Origin: Paenibacillus_AA sp045062745
GTDB taxonomy: Bacteria > Bacillota > Bacilli > Paenibacillales > NBRC-103111
Direction of reading: 5' to 3'
NCBI RefSeq assembly: GCF_045062745.1
Contig: NZ_JBJGED010000003.1
Coordinates: 186,001 to 250,000, forward strand
Length of the DNA stretch: 64,000 nt
Part shown: one piece after another, positions 9,219-18,206 of the stretch
Position numbering within the stretch: position 1 is the first letter of the stretch
Layout of the letters: every line of letters starts with the position of its first letter
The notes under the pieces: model-generated
What the model saw: the letters and a program-made list of their open reading frames with translations, nothing else
Told to the model about the DNA's origin: nothing
Database searches by the model: none
Translations under genes and position numbers: made by a program

Positions 9219-10948
9219 TGGCTTTCACGGCGAAATATGCGATAGGCGTCGATTACGGAACAGAGTCGGGGCGCGCGGTGCTGGTGGATTTGTCGAACGG
9301 AGCGGAGATCGCCGATCATGTGACGTCGTATCCTCACGGCGTCATCGACGAGCGGCTGCCCGGCACGGGGCAAAAGCTGGAGGCGGACTGGGCCTTGCAG
9401 CATCCCGGCGATTACTTGGAGGTGCTGAAGCGGTCGATCCCGGCGGTCCTGCGGACATCGGGCGTCGATCCGTCGGCCGTTGTCGGCATCGGCATCGACT
9501 TTACCGCCTGCACGATGCTGCCTGTCGACGCGGCGGGGGAACCGCTGTGCCTGCAGGCGGGCTGGAGCGGCCATCCGCATAGCTGGGTGAAGCTGTGGAA
9601 GCACCACGCGGCGCAGGATGAAGCGAATGAGATCAATCGGATCGCCGAGGCACGAGGAGAACGGTTCTTGGCGCGGTACGGAGGGAAAATCTCCTCGGAG
9701 TGGATGCTCGCCAAGGTGTGGCAAATTCTCAACGAGGCGCCGGAGGTGTATGCGGCCGCCGACCGATTCCTCGAAGCGACCGACTGGGTGACGCTGCAGC
9801 TGACCGGCCGGTTCACCCGCAACAGCTGCACAGCCGGGTACAAGGCCATCTGGCACAAGCAGGACGGCTACCCGGACCGCGCGTTCCTGGCCGCGCTCGA
9901 TCCGCGGCTCGCCGATCTGGCCGAGACGAAGCTGCGAGGCGACGTCTCGCCGCTCGGGACGCGGGCCGGCGGCCTCACCGACGCGATGGCGGCGGTGCTG
10001 GGCCTACGGCCCGGCACGGCTGTAGCCGTCGGCAACGTCGACGCGCATGCGGCCGTCCCCGGCGTGGGCGTCGTGACGCCGGGCAAGCTCGTGATGGCGA
10101 TGGGCACGTCCATCTGCCATCTGGTGCTCGCGACCGAGGAGAAGCCGGTCGAGGGCATGTGCGGCGTAGTCGAGGATGGCATCATCCCCGGCTACTTCGG
10201 CTACGAAGCGGGGCAGTCTGCGGTCGGCGACATTTTCGCCTGGTTCGTGGAGCACGGCGTCCCAGCCGCGGTGCATGAGGCTGCTGAAAGCGAAGGGATT
10301 AGTGTCCACGAGTGGCTGGAGCGGGAGGCGGCGGCCTACAAGCCTGCCGAGACCGGCCTGCTCGCGCTCGATTGGTGGAATGGCAACCGTTCCGTGCTCG
10401 TCGATACGGACTTGACCGGGCTCATACTCGGGCTGACGCTGCAGACGAAGCCCGAGGAGATCTACCGGGCGCTGCTCGAGTCGACGGCGTACGGGACGCG
10501 CCGCATCATAGAAGCGTTCCACCAGAGCGGCGTGGAGGTGCATGAGCTGTACGCCTGCGGCGGTTTGCCGCAGCGCAACCGGCTGCTCATGCAGATCTAC
10601 GCGGACGTGACGAACCGCGAGATCAAGATCGCGGATTCCAAGCAGACGCCGGCGCTCGGCGCGGCGATGCTGGGCGCGGTGGCGGCCGGGTCGGCCGCCG
10701 GCGGCTACGACAGCCTCGTGGAAGCGGCAGGGCGGATGGCGCGGGTTAAGGCGGAGACGTTCCGGCCGATCCCCGAGCATGTGACGGTGTACGAGGAGCT
10801 GTACCGCGAGTACATGGGGTTGCACGATTATTTCGGTCGGGGCGGGAACGATGTGATGAAGCGGCTGAAGGCTTGGAAGGAGCAGGCCGGCAGGGCTGAC
10901 ACGGAGTCGATCGCCGCGAACGCTGCCGCTGCTGCAACTGGAGAGTAA
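9218..10948 (+). CDS. araB: Ribulokinase
   Basis: FGGY-family kinase that phosphorylates L-ribulose with ATP in the cytoplasm. The N-terminal IGVDYGTESGRAVLVD is diagnostic of AraB. Two ribonuclease-H-like domains follow; the C-terminal one carries the ATP-site segments TAYGTRRI and ACGGLPQRN. At 576 aa the length is typical, with a short Ala-rich tail after the conserved part. It is translationally linked to araD (TAATG junction), with AAGGAGAGG upstream. Confidence 0.95.
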   Translation: MAFTAKYAIGVDYGTESGRAVLVDLSNGAEIADHVTSYPHGVIDERLPGTGQKLEADWALQHPGDYLEVLKRSIPAVLRTSGVDPSAVVGIGIDFTACTMLPVDAAGEPLCLQAGWSGHPHSWVKLWKHHAAQDEANEINRIAEARGERFLARYGGKISSEWMLAKVWQILNEAPEVYAAADRFLEATDWVTLQLTGRFTRNSCTAGYKAIWHKQDGYPDRAFLAALDPRLADLAETKLRGDVSPLGTRAGGLTDAMAAVLGLRPGTAVAVGNVDAHAAVPGVGVVTPGKLVMAMGTSICHLVLATEEKPVEGMCGVVEDGIIPGYFGYEAGQSAVGDIFAWFVEHGVPAAVHEAAESEGISVHEWLEREAAAYKPAETGLLALDWWNGNRSVLVDTDLTGLILGLTLQTKPEEIYRALLESTAYGTRRIIEAFHQSGVEVHELYACGGLPQRNRLLMQIYADVTNREIKIADSKQTPALGAAMLGAVAAGSAAGGYDSLVEAAGRMARVKAETFRPIPEHVTVYEELYREYMGLHDYFGRGGNDVMKRLKAWKEQAGRADTESIAANAAAAATGE

Positions 10949-10952
10949 TTTG

Positions 10953-11028
10953 AATAAGACGGAAAAATCGTGTTACTGGCCGGGATCGGGTCGAGTGGGC
11001 GGAAATAAGCCGGAAAAATCGTGTTGCT
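10953..11028. repeat. Two-copy 51-nt-period intergenic repeat between araB and araA
   Basis: AATAAG(A/C)CGGAAAAATCG begins at 10953 and again at 11004. Each copy is 25 nt with 23 identical positions. The copies are in direct orientation exactly 51 nt apart and sit inside the operon, immediately before the araA ribosome binding site. Confidence 0.8.
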
Positions 11029-11064
11029 TATAAAACCAAATCAAATCGAAAGGCAGGAACTCGA

Positions 11065-12600
11065 ATGATCTACGCCCAACCTTACGAATTCTGGTTCGCC
11101 ACCGGCAGCCAGCACTTATACGGGCCGGAGACGCTCGCGGAGGTCGAGGCGCACTCGCGCGAAATGACGGAGCGCCTGAACGGAAGCGGCGCGCTGCCGT
11201 TCTCGATCCGGTTCAAGCCTGTGCTTACAACGCCGGAGGCGATCCGCCGGCTGTGCCTCGAGGCGAATGCCGAGCCGCTCTGCGCCGGGATCGTGACCTG
11301 GATGCACACATTCTCGCCTTCGAAAATGTGGATCGCCGGCCTCACGGAACTGCGCAAGCCACTGCTTCACCTGCATACGCAGTATAATCAGGACATTCCA
11401 TGGTCCGACATCGACATGGACTTCATGAACTTGAACCAGGCGGCTCACGGGGACCGCGAACACGGCTATATCGCCGCCCGTATGGGCCTGGCCCGCAAAG
11501 TCATCGCGGGCTACTGGGGCAGCCGCGAGGTGCAGGACCGCCTCGCGAGCTGGATGCGCACGGCGGCGGCCGTCACGGACAGCCGCCAGCTGAAGGTCGC
11601 CCGGTTCGGCGACAACATGCGGGAGGTCGCCGTCACCGAAGGCGACAAGGTCGAGGCCCAGCTGAAATTCGGCTGGGCGGTGAACGGCTACGGCATCGGC
11701 GACCTCGTCGAGCGGATGCGGGCGGTGTCCGACGCGGACGTACGTCGGCTGTTCGAGGAATATGCGGAGCTGTACGACTTGCCGGACGGTGTGTCCGGTT
11801 CCGGCGGTGTCACTTCACGCGGAGTCTTTCCAGCCGCCGAAGCCGAGCACACCCGCGCCTCAATCATGGAACAAGCGCGCATCGAGCTCGCGCTCCGGGC
11901 GTTCCTGGAGGAAGGCGGCTTCGGGGCCTTCACGACCACGTTCGAGGACCTGCACGGCATGAAGCAGCTTCCCGGCCTCGCCGTACAGCGGCTCATGGCG
12001 CAAGGCTACGGCTTCGGCGGGGAAGGCGACTGGAAGACGGCCGCGCTCGTACGGACGCTGAAGCTGATGGCAGACAACGTCGGCACCTCGTTTATGGAGG
12101 ACTACACGTACCACCTCGAGCCGGGCCGCGAGCTCGTGCTAGGCGCGCACATGCTCGAGATTTGCCCGACGATCGCCGCCGGCCGTCCTCGCATCGCGGT
12201 GCATCCGCTCTCGATCGGCGGCAAGGAAGACCCCGCCCGGCTCATCTTCGACGGACGCGAAGGGAGCGCGGTGAACGCCTCGCTCGTCAACATGAGCGGC
12301 CGCTTCCGCCTCATCGTGAACGAGGTCGACGCGGTCGCACCGCCTCATGAGATGCCGAAGCTGCCGGTAGCCCGCGTTTTGTGGGAACCGCAGCCATCGC
12401 TCAGCGAGTCGGCGGAAGCGTGGATTTACGCCGGCGGCGCGCACCACACGGCGTTCTCGTACGCCGTAACCGTCGAGCAGCTGGCGGATTGGGCTGAGCT
12501 GTCCGGCGTAGAATGCGTCGTCATCGACAAGACGACGAACCTCACTCGGCTGCGCCAAGAGCTGCGATGGAGCGAGCTTTACTGGCGGATGAACATCTAA
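11065..12600 (+). CDS. araA: L-arabinose isomerase
   Basis: Mn-dependent cytoplasmic enzyme that converts L-arabinose to L-ribulose. The protein is 511 aa. The N-terminus YEFWFATGSQHLYG and the core segments FTTTFEDLHGM, GFGGEGDWKTAAL and EDYTYHLEPG, which contain the two metal-binding Glu residues and a His, are those of AraA. The late His lies in the GGAHHT segment. It is third in the ara operon, 116 nt after araB. No arabinose transporter genes are seen in the window. Confidence 0.95.
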   Translation: MIYAQPYEFWFATGSQHLYGPETLAEVEAHSREMTERLNGSGALPFSIRFKPVLTTPEAIRRLCLEANAEPLCAGIVTWMHTFSPSKMWIAGLTELRKPLLHLHTQYNQDIPWSDIDMDFMNLNQAAHGDREHGYIAARMGLARKVIAGYWGSREVQDRLASWMRTAAAVTDSRQLKVARFGDNMREVAVTEGDKVEAQLKFGWAVNGYGIGDLVERMRAVSDADVRRLFEEYAELYDLPDGVSGSGGVTSRGVFPAAEAEHTRASIMEQARIELALRAFLEEGGFGAFTTTFEDLHGMKQLPGLAVQRLMAQGYGFGGEGDWKTAALVRTLKLMADNVGTSFMEDYTYHLEPGRELVLGAHMLEICPTIAAGRPRIAVHPLSIGGKEDPARLIFDGREGSAVNASLVNMSGRFRLIVNEVDAVAPPHEMPKLPVARVLWEPQPSLSESAEAWIYAGGAHHTAFSYAVTVEQLADWAELSGVECVVIDKTTNLTRLRQELRWSELYWRMNI

Positions 12601-12608
12601 CTGTAAGG

Positions 12609-12658
12609 AAAGGCCGCCCGGAGGAAGCGATAAACGCTTCACTCTCGAGGCGGCCTTT
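12609..12658. terminator. Hairpin ending araA and the convergent AraC gene
   Basis: AAGGCCGCC pairs with GGCGGCCTT, with an inner GAAGCG/CGCTTC helix. The right-hand arm lies inside the last codons of the convergent AraC gene, so both transcription units share it. The T tracts are short. Confidence 0.6.
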
Positions 12659-13556
12659 CGCCGTTCCCCGCGCCGCTCGTGCGGTACTGCTGCGGCGACA
12701 TGCCTTCGAGCTTTTTGAAAGTGCGGCTGAAGTAGAACGGGTCGGCGAACCCGACCGACTCGCCGATGCTCTGGACGGTAGCTGCGGTATTCCGCAGCAG
12801 GTGCTTCGCCTGCTGGATCCGAAGCTGCTGGGTGTAATGGACGATGGTGAGGCCGGTGTATTTTTTGAACACTTGGCACAAGTACTCGTACTTCCGATCC
12901 ACGACCCGCTCCAGCGTCTCCTTGGTCACCTCGTACACATAGGCATTGTTCAAGTGGTTCACCAGCTTGCGGAACACCGCGTACGAGGCGGGGAACGTCA
13001 CATGCGTCTCGCTCTGCTCGAGGAAGTCCGTCGAGAGAAGGCGCAGCAATTCGCCCAACAGCAAGGTGGCTTGAAAGCGAAAATATCCCTTCGGCCGCTC
13101 CAGCGTATCGACCAACTCTTCGAACCGGCTCAGCACCTTGTAGCGGTGGCGGGTCTGGAATCGTCTCGGGAGGACGAGGCTGTCCTCGATCGGACCGGTG
13201 CTGGAGCTCGTCCGCAGCTCGGACCGGTGCGCCTGGACAATATTAAGCTCGGCCGCAGGCTCCGCGCCGAATTCGGCAATCTCCGGGGTACAGGAGAATT
13301 GCGCCCAGAAGAACTGCCCCTGCCGCTCGGACGGCTTCCAGCCCCGGTGCTGCTCCCACGGCATGAGCAGAAGCGCCTCGCCCGCCTGCAGCGTCAGCTT
13401 GTCCGAACCCGTCTGGAGATGAACCGTCCCGTCCGCCACGACGATCAGCTCGTAGAACGGGTTTTGGTGAACATTCACGAAGCTGGATGTGTTGGCGTCG
13501 AACAGATCGGCCCATTTGACGTCGAATTGGGACAGCCGGGAGAACGAATAGTACAT
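12639..13556 (-). CDS. AraC-family transcriptional regulator
   Basis: A 305-aa activator-type regulator. An N-terminal cupin arm (about residues 1-160, containing HQNPFYELIVVADG) should bind a sugar. The C-terminal double HTH (about 195-295) includes SIGESVGFADPFYFSRTFKK, the standard AraC second helix-turn-helix. AGGAGG lies 5 nt before the ATG. It is divergent from the ADP-ribosylglycohydrolase-family gene and tail-to-tail with araA. The divergent partner is therefore its most likely target, although control of araDBA cannot be excluded. Confidence 0.85.
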   Translation of the reverse strand: MYYSFSRLSQFDVKWADLFDANTSSFVNVHQNPFYELIVVADGTVHLQTGSDKLTLQAGEALLLMPWEQHRGWKPSERQGQFFWAQFSCTPEIAEFGAEPAAELNIVQAHRSELRTSSSTGPIEDSLVLPRRFQTRHRYKVLSRFEELVDTLERPKGYFRFQATLLLGELLRLLSTDFLEQSETHVTFPASYAVFRKLVNHLNNAYVYEVTKETLERVVDRKYEYLCQVFKKYTGLTIVHYTQQLRIQQAKHLLRNTAATVQSIGESVGFADPFYFSRTFKKLEGMSPQQYRTSGAGNGERPPRE

Positions 13557-13644
13557 CGCAGCCTCCTAAGTGCGTATGTTTCTGACTAGTTTTGACCCCG
13601 TGCAAATCGTAAGATCGTTCATGGCAAGCCCACAGGTCCGCTCT

Positions 13645-13659
13645 TATACTGACAGTATA
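13645..13659. promoter_or_regulatory. Odd palindrome TATACTG-A-CAGTATA in a divergent promoter
   Basis: This perfect 15-nt palindrome lies in the spacer between the AraC gene and the ADP-ribosylglycohydrolase-family gene. Its left arm could also act as a -10 (TATACT) for the rightward gene. It may be an operator, a promoter element or both. Confidence 0.35.
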
Positions 13660-13695
13660 TCACCGCAGCGATGCGTTTAGGGAGAGTGGAGGGCC

Positions 13696-15681
13696 ATGGG
13701 CACACGGATATTGAACGAACGGGACTATTACCGGATCGTATATGGCGGTTGGCTGGGCAAAAATATCGGGGGTACGCTCGGGGCACCGGTCGAAGGGGTG
13801 AAGCAAAAGCTGGAGCTGACCTTCTACCCGAAGCTGCCGGACGGGCCGCTCGAGAACGACGACCTGGACCTGCAACTCGTCTGGCTGCACGCCCTGGAGC
13901 AATACGGGCCGGGGTTGACGTGCCGTGAGCTCGGGCAGGAGTGGGTGGACCATATTTTCTTCCCGTTCGACGAATACGGGTATGGCCTTACGAATCTACG
14001 GAAAGGCTTGCAGGCGCCGGTCAGCGGGTCGTTCAACAATCCGTTCCGCGATTGCATGGGGTCGCCGATCCGCTCGGAGATCTGGGCGATGGCCGCCCCC
14101 GGCGCTCCCGACGTGGCCGCCTATTACGCGTACCAGGATTCGGCCGTGGACCACGCCGGAGGAGAGGGCGTCTATGGGGAAGTATTCTTCGCCGCCATCG
14201 AGAGCGCCATCTTCTACGAGCGGGATCGGGACCGGCTGATCGAGATCGGCTTGCGCTACATTCCCGAGCAGTGCCGGACATCGCTGGCGGTGCGGGATCT
14301 CGTGGGGTGGCACCGCGAAGGCATCGGCTGGGAGGAGGCGCGGGCGCTCATCCAGCGGCATCATGGCGATGACAACTTCACCGACGCTCCGCAAAATATC
14401 GCCTTCACCATCCTCGGCTGGCTCTACGGCGAAAACTTCGAAGACGCGATCCTGAAGGCGGTCAACTGCGGGTATGACACGGACTGCACCGCCGCAACGA
14501 TCGGCGCCATTCTCGGCATGCTGCTCGGCCCTGAGGGACTGCCGGATCGGTGGGTGAAGCCGGTCGGAGACCGGGTCGTCGTCAGTGCGCCGATCAAGGG
14601 TTTTCCGGCTCCGTCCAATCTCGAGGAGCTGACGCGTCGGACGATTCAGGCGGGCAAGCGGGTGCTGGCGTTCTGGGATACCGGCATCGTTGTTTTGGAC
14701 GGTCAGCCGACGGACTGGACGGGCGCAGAAGCGGCGGTGACGGGGAAGGAGAAGGAGAGGAAGCAGGGAGGAAGCGGGGCAGCATCGGCCAGCGTGATGC
14801 AGGCTCATCTGGCAACGGAGCTGGAGTATTGGCGCACGAGCCGGATGACCGAGAACCGGTACGCGCTGCCGCAAGGCTCGGTGGCCGATCCGAACGTCGA
14901 GCTGCGGCTGGACTTCGGTGCGGAAGGGCCAGCGATCGGACTCGGCGGGACGGTCTCGTTCGAGCTGACGTTCGCCAATCGCTCGCGCATCACGCAGTCG
15001 GGCCGCTTGGCGCTCGAGCTGCCCGAAGGCTTCACCACCTCGACAGCTCTGCCCGCCGAGGTGCAGCTCGAGCCCGGCGAAGCGGTCCGCTGGACCGTCG
15101 CCGTGACGAACGGGCGCGAGCGGCCGGAACCGGCCTATGAGCTCGCGGTTGCATGGTCGCGCCGGCATGACGGCCACGGCTGGTCGGTCCAGCGCGTACC
15201 GTTCGCCCTCTTCGGGGCGGCGCACTGGACCGTCTGGGGGCCGGCCGACGCGGCCAGCACCGAGGGCACGGCGATCGCGTGCCCGGGCAACCGCATCGCC
15301 TGGCCGGCGGCGATGGCAACCGCGTCCGCGGCCTCGGCTGCGGGCCGCTACCGAGCGTCCACGCGCCTCGAGGTGCCGTCCGCCCGCTCCGTCCGGCTGA
15401 TCGTCGCCGCCGACGGCCCGATCCGGGCTAGCCTCGATGGCCGGCCGGTCATCGATTGCCCGGCGGCGCTCGAGTTCATGCCCGCGTACCACCGTGCGCC
15501 GAAGGAGCAGCACGTGGAGCTGGAGCTCGCTGCCGGCACGTATAGGCTGGACGTCGAGGCTGAGCCGAAGCAGCCGGGCGTCCCGCCGCGTGTCTACGTA
15601 CTGCCCGTAGCCCTACGCACCACCACCTCTCCGGGTCCGCACTACTATTACACCGATGTCCAGCTGTTGCCTCTGCGTTAG
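13696..15681 (+). CDS. ADP-ribosylglycohydrolase-family protein with C-terminal beta domain
   Basis: A 661-aa protein. Residues 10-320 show the ARH/DraG fold. An early acidic metal motif, ENDDLDLQ, and the late GYDTDCTAATIGAILG correspond to the two Mg-binding signatures of ADP-ribosylglycohydrolases. Residues about 380-661 are a predicted beta-sandwich tail not found in DraG itself. Such ARH-like proteins often sit beside AraC regulators and sugar genes in Paenibacillus-like genomes, so the substrate may be a glycoside rather than ADP-ribosylated protein; that is inference. It is divergent from the AraC regulator and overlaps the convergent antiporter gene by 4 nt. Confidence 0.75.
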   Translation: MGTRILNERDYYRIVYGGWLGKNIGGTLGAPVEGVKQKLELTFYPKLPDGPLENDDLDLQLVWLHALEQYGPGLTCRELGQEWVDHIFFPFDEYGYGLTNLRKGLQAPVSGSFNNPFRDCMGSPIRSEIWAMAAPGAPDVAAYYAYQDSAVDHAGGEGVYGEVFFAAIESAIFYERDRDRLIEIGLRYIPEQCRTSLAVRDLVGWHREGIGWEEARALIQRHHGDDNFTDAPQNIAFTILGWLYGENFEDAILKAVNCGYDTDCTAATIGAILGMLLGPEGLPDRWVKPVGDRVVVSAPIKGFPAPSNLEELTRRTIQAGKRVLAFWDTGIVVLDGQPTDWTGAEAAVTGKEKERKQGGSGAASASVMQAHLATELEYWRTSRMTENRYALPQGSVADPNVELRLDFGAEGPAIGLGGTVSFELTFANRSRITQSGRLALELPEGFTTSTALPAEVQLEPGEAVRWTVAVTNGRERPEPAYELAVAWSRRHDGHGWSVQRVPFALFGAAHWTVWGPADAASTEGTAIACPGNRIAWPAAMATASAASAAGRYRASTRLEVPSARSVRLIVAADGPIRASLDGRPVIDCPAALEFMPAYHRAPKEQHVELELAAGTYRLDVEAEPKQPGVPPRVYVLPVALRTTTSPGPHYYYTDVQLLPLR

Positions 15682-17789
15682 CTGAGCTCCATCGCTTCCA
15701 GCATCGAGGCTTCGGAATAATGGATCGAGCGCCGCAGCTGATTAGCCGTCTCGCGGCTGATGGCCCCTTGCTCGAACTGCGCCTGCACTTCGTTGCGTTC
15801 CGCTTGGATGGCCTTTAGCCGGATCTCTTTCTTTTGTTGGCGGAAGTGCTTGTCGGTCGGCGTCTGGCGGAATCCGATGTTCAGCCGGTCGATGATCTCC
15901 GTATAGGAGCCGATTACCGCTTGGCAGGCGTACTGGTTGCTGGCCTGAATCTGCTTGCGGACGGCTTCGATCGCGGCTTGGGACGTCTTCATCTTGGTCT
16001 CTTTCAAAACGGACAGATCCTGCGGCAGCGTATGCGGTCTCCCACGATGGAAGAACGGCGCCAAGAAGCGGGCCGTGATTCGGGCCATCCGGGCCCGGAG
16101 CTGGTACAGCTTGAGGTTGAACCGGCTCGACAGGGCGGCCTCCAATTGATCGATCATTTTGTACAGCGCTCCGGCGGTCTCCTCCGTAATGTCTTCGATC
16201 TCCAGCAATCGGGCTACCTCTTTGCGTTCTGCCGCAAGGGCCATCAACCGGATCCGGGCTTCCATCTCGCTGAGGTGGGAGCCTTCTTGTTGCTCGAGAT
16301 CCTGGCGCAGCTGCCGCTGCATCATACGATTGTAGTCGGCGATAACCGAGAGGGAGGCGGTTTTGTTGTCGTCGTTGATTTCTTCCTCCACCGCCCGGAT
16401 GGCGGCTTGCATAATGGCGACCCGAGCCGCTTGCGTCGATGTATTCGGGCCTTCCTCCGCACCGTCCGGCTCTCGTCCCGTCACGAGGGGCAGGACGAAG
16501 CTGGCCAAGAGCAGCGTGAACAGGATGACTCCCGCGGCGAGGAACAGGATGAGGTCGCGTTCCGGGAACGGACTGCCGTCCTGCAGGACATATGGGATCG
16601 AGAATGCCGCCGCCAGCGTCACCGCCCCCCGTACCCCCGACAGAGAGGTAAGCACCGAGTCGATCAGGCTGGGCTTGGGGAGCATGCTTGGAAAGGTACT
16701 ATTCCTTCGGGGTCCCCGCAAAGTACTAGGTGTAATCTCCGAAGCCCCTGCTTCACTTTGTGGGGTAGTCCACTTATACGCCCCGCGCCAGAACGAATAT
16801 ATCCAGATGAATCGCAGCAGGATGAGCGTTCCGGAGATCAGGATGATGTAAAGAAGGACTTGCCAGTTGCTGATCGAAGGCTCTTCGATGATCACCGCCA
16901 GTACCTCCGGGATCTGCAACCCCAGCAGCACGAATACAAGCCCGTTCAGGATGAAAAGAATGACCGTCCATGTGCTGTTCGAGACGATTTTCAGCTGCGC
17001 CATGGAAGACTCGGTCCGGTCGCGAGCGATCGCGTGGACGATCCCGCCGGCGACGACGGCGAGGATGCCGGACATGCCGAGCTCTTCCGCCGCGAGATAC
17101 AGGAGGAAGGGCGTCACAATCTGGATGAGCATGTGCACGGTGACGTCCTCCATCCCAAATCGGCGCAGGAAGACGCGGATCCAGATGAGGAGCCAGGCGA
17201 CGATCGTCCCGACCACAAGCCCTCCGAGTGCGATGAGGATAAAGGTGTAGGATGCCGTGAACAGCGAGAACGTCCCGGTCACGGTGGCCGCTACCGCGAA
17301 TTTGAAGGCGACGAGGCCGGAGGCGTCGTTCATGAGTGCTTCGCCCTCCAGGAGACGCAGCACGTACTTGGGTAGCTTGATGCGCCCGGACAACGCACTG
17401 ACCGCTACGGCGTCGGTCGGAGACAGGATCGCCGCCAAAGCGAAGGCCGCCGGCAGCGGAATCGTCGGGATGAGCGCGTGAATGACGAGTCCGCCCACGA
17501 GCACCGTCGCGAAGACGAGGCCCAGGGCGAGCAGCAGGATCGGGGCGCGCAAAACCCACAGCTCCTCGCGGGGGATGCGCTTACCGTCGTTATAGAGAAG
17601 CGGGGCCACGAACAGCACGAGGAACAGCTCCGGATTGAGCGGCATATGGGTCCCAAGCTCGAACATAGCGGCCGCCGCCCCCAGCGCGATTTGGAAGAGC
17701 GGTACGGAGATGAAGGGAAGGAATCGATTCAATACGTTCGACATCCCGATCAGGACAAGCAGCAACAACACACCTAGAAACAGTTCCAT
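15678..17789 (-). CDS. CPA1-family Na+/H+ antiporter
   Basis: A 703-aa membrane protein exchanging Na+ (or K+) for H+. About twelve hydrophobic segments fill residues 1-425, including the CPA1 marks SPTDAVAVSAL (ion site) and EALMNDASGL, and later GVRGAVTLA. A long coiled, charged cytoplasmic tail follows (about 430-703). Residues about 341-360, in the loop before GVRGAV, are encoded by a palindromic repeat element inserted in frame (16709-16767) and read TTPQSEAGASEITP. Without it the loop would have normal length. No terminator fits between this gene and the convergent neighbour, which overlaps it by 4 nt. Confidence 0.88.
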   Translation of the reverse strand: MELFLGVLLLLVLIGMSNVLNRFLPFISVPLFQIALGAAAAMFELGTHMPLNPELFLVLFVAPLLYNDGKRIPREELWVLRAPILLLALGLVFATVLVGGLVIHALIPTIPLPAAFALAAILSPTDAVAVSALSGRIKLPKYVLRLLEGEALMNDASGLVAFKFAVAATVTGTFSLFTASYTFILIALGGLVVGTIVAWLLIWIRVFLRRFGMEDVTVHMLIQIVTPFLLYLAAEELGMSGILAVVAGGIVHAIARDRTESSMAQLKIVSNSTWTVILFILNGLVFVLLGLQIPEVLAVIIEEPSISNWQVLLYIILISGTLILLRFIWIYSFWRGAYKWTTPQSEAGASEITPSTLRGPRRNSTFPSMLPKPSLIDSVLTSLSGVRGAVTLAAAFSIPYVLQDGSPFPERDLILFLAAGVILFTLLLASFVLPLVTGREPDGAEEGPNTSTQAARVAIMQAAIRAVEEEINDDNKTASLSVIADYNRMMQRQLRQDLEQQEGSHLSEMEARIRLMALAAERKEVARLLEIEDITEETAGALYKMIDQLEAALSSRFNLKLYQLRARMARITARFLAPFFHRGRPHTLPQDLSVLKETKMKTSQAAIEAVRKQIQASNQYACQAVIGSYTEIIDRLNIGFRQTPTDKHFRQQKKEIRLKAIQAERNEVQAQFEQGAISRETANQLRRSIHYSEASMLEAMELS
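16709..16767 (-). repeat. Palindromic element, copy A (inside antiporter CDS)
   Basis: On the minus strand the arms CCCCACAAAGT and ACTTTGCGGGG enclose 30 nt and are followed by ACCCC. The same element occurs at 32028 and 59426. This copy keeps the antiporter reading frame open. Its 52-bp core compares with 51 bp in the other two copies. Confidence 0.85.
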
Positions 17790-17890
17790 TGAACGTCTAC
17801 CGCCTCATTATCCACGAATTTTCGACTCATTTTGCATTTTTCCCCATTATAGATCAAGTGGGTGCCGGAATGCGAATGGAGGACGGACGG

Positions 17891-17985
17891 GTACGGAGAT
17901 GGCACGAGAAACCATCTAACTCTTGCTGATGAGGCGGGTCCCGTACCGAGATAGCGCGAAAAACCAAAATAACTCGGGTTGAGGG
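17891..17985. repeat. Two-copy repeat of 52-53 nt period in intergenic DNA
   Basis: GTAC(G/C)GAGAT(G/A)GC starts at 17891 and 17943. About 19 of the first 23 bases match, and a shared TAACTC follows in each copy. It lies in the 17790-18206 spacer between the antiporter gene and the lactonase operon. No small ORF is supported there. Confidence 0.55.
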
Positions 17986-18076
17986 TTGGGTCGCGAAGCG
18001 AGGCGAAACGAAACGCAGTTGTAATTTGTGCTGGACAGATACGAGGGAACGGAACTACAATGTCACTATAAAGTAT

Positions 18077-18092
18077 GTTTGTACGTACAAAC
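18077..18092 (+). promoter_or_regulatory. AraR-type operator upstream of the lactonase/SDR/SIS/FAD operon
   Basis: GTTTGTACGTACAAAC is a perfect 16-bp palindrome. It contains the same 12-bp core, TTGTACGTACAA, as the araDBA operator. It lies about 115 bp before the first start codon. A TATAAA at 18138 may be the -10. Confidence 0.7.
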
Positions 18093-18206
18093 GGATTTGT
18101 GGGCTGTTTGAATAATACTCATTCATTTAATGCGGCGTATAAAATGTGAGGGGTTGAATTTGTAAATGTCGATCTTCAATTATAACCTAATGGAGGAATA
18201 TCACGT

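Noticed and set aside
13996..15513. 505-codon minus-strand frame under the ADP-ribosylglycohydrolase gene
   Set aside because: Antisense shadow with Arg-rich composition; the plus-strand gene has clear catalytic motifs.
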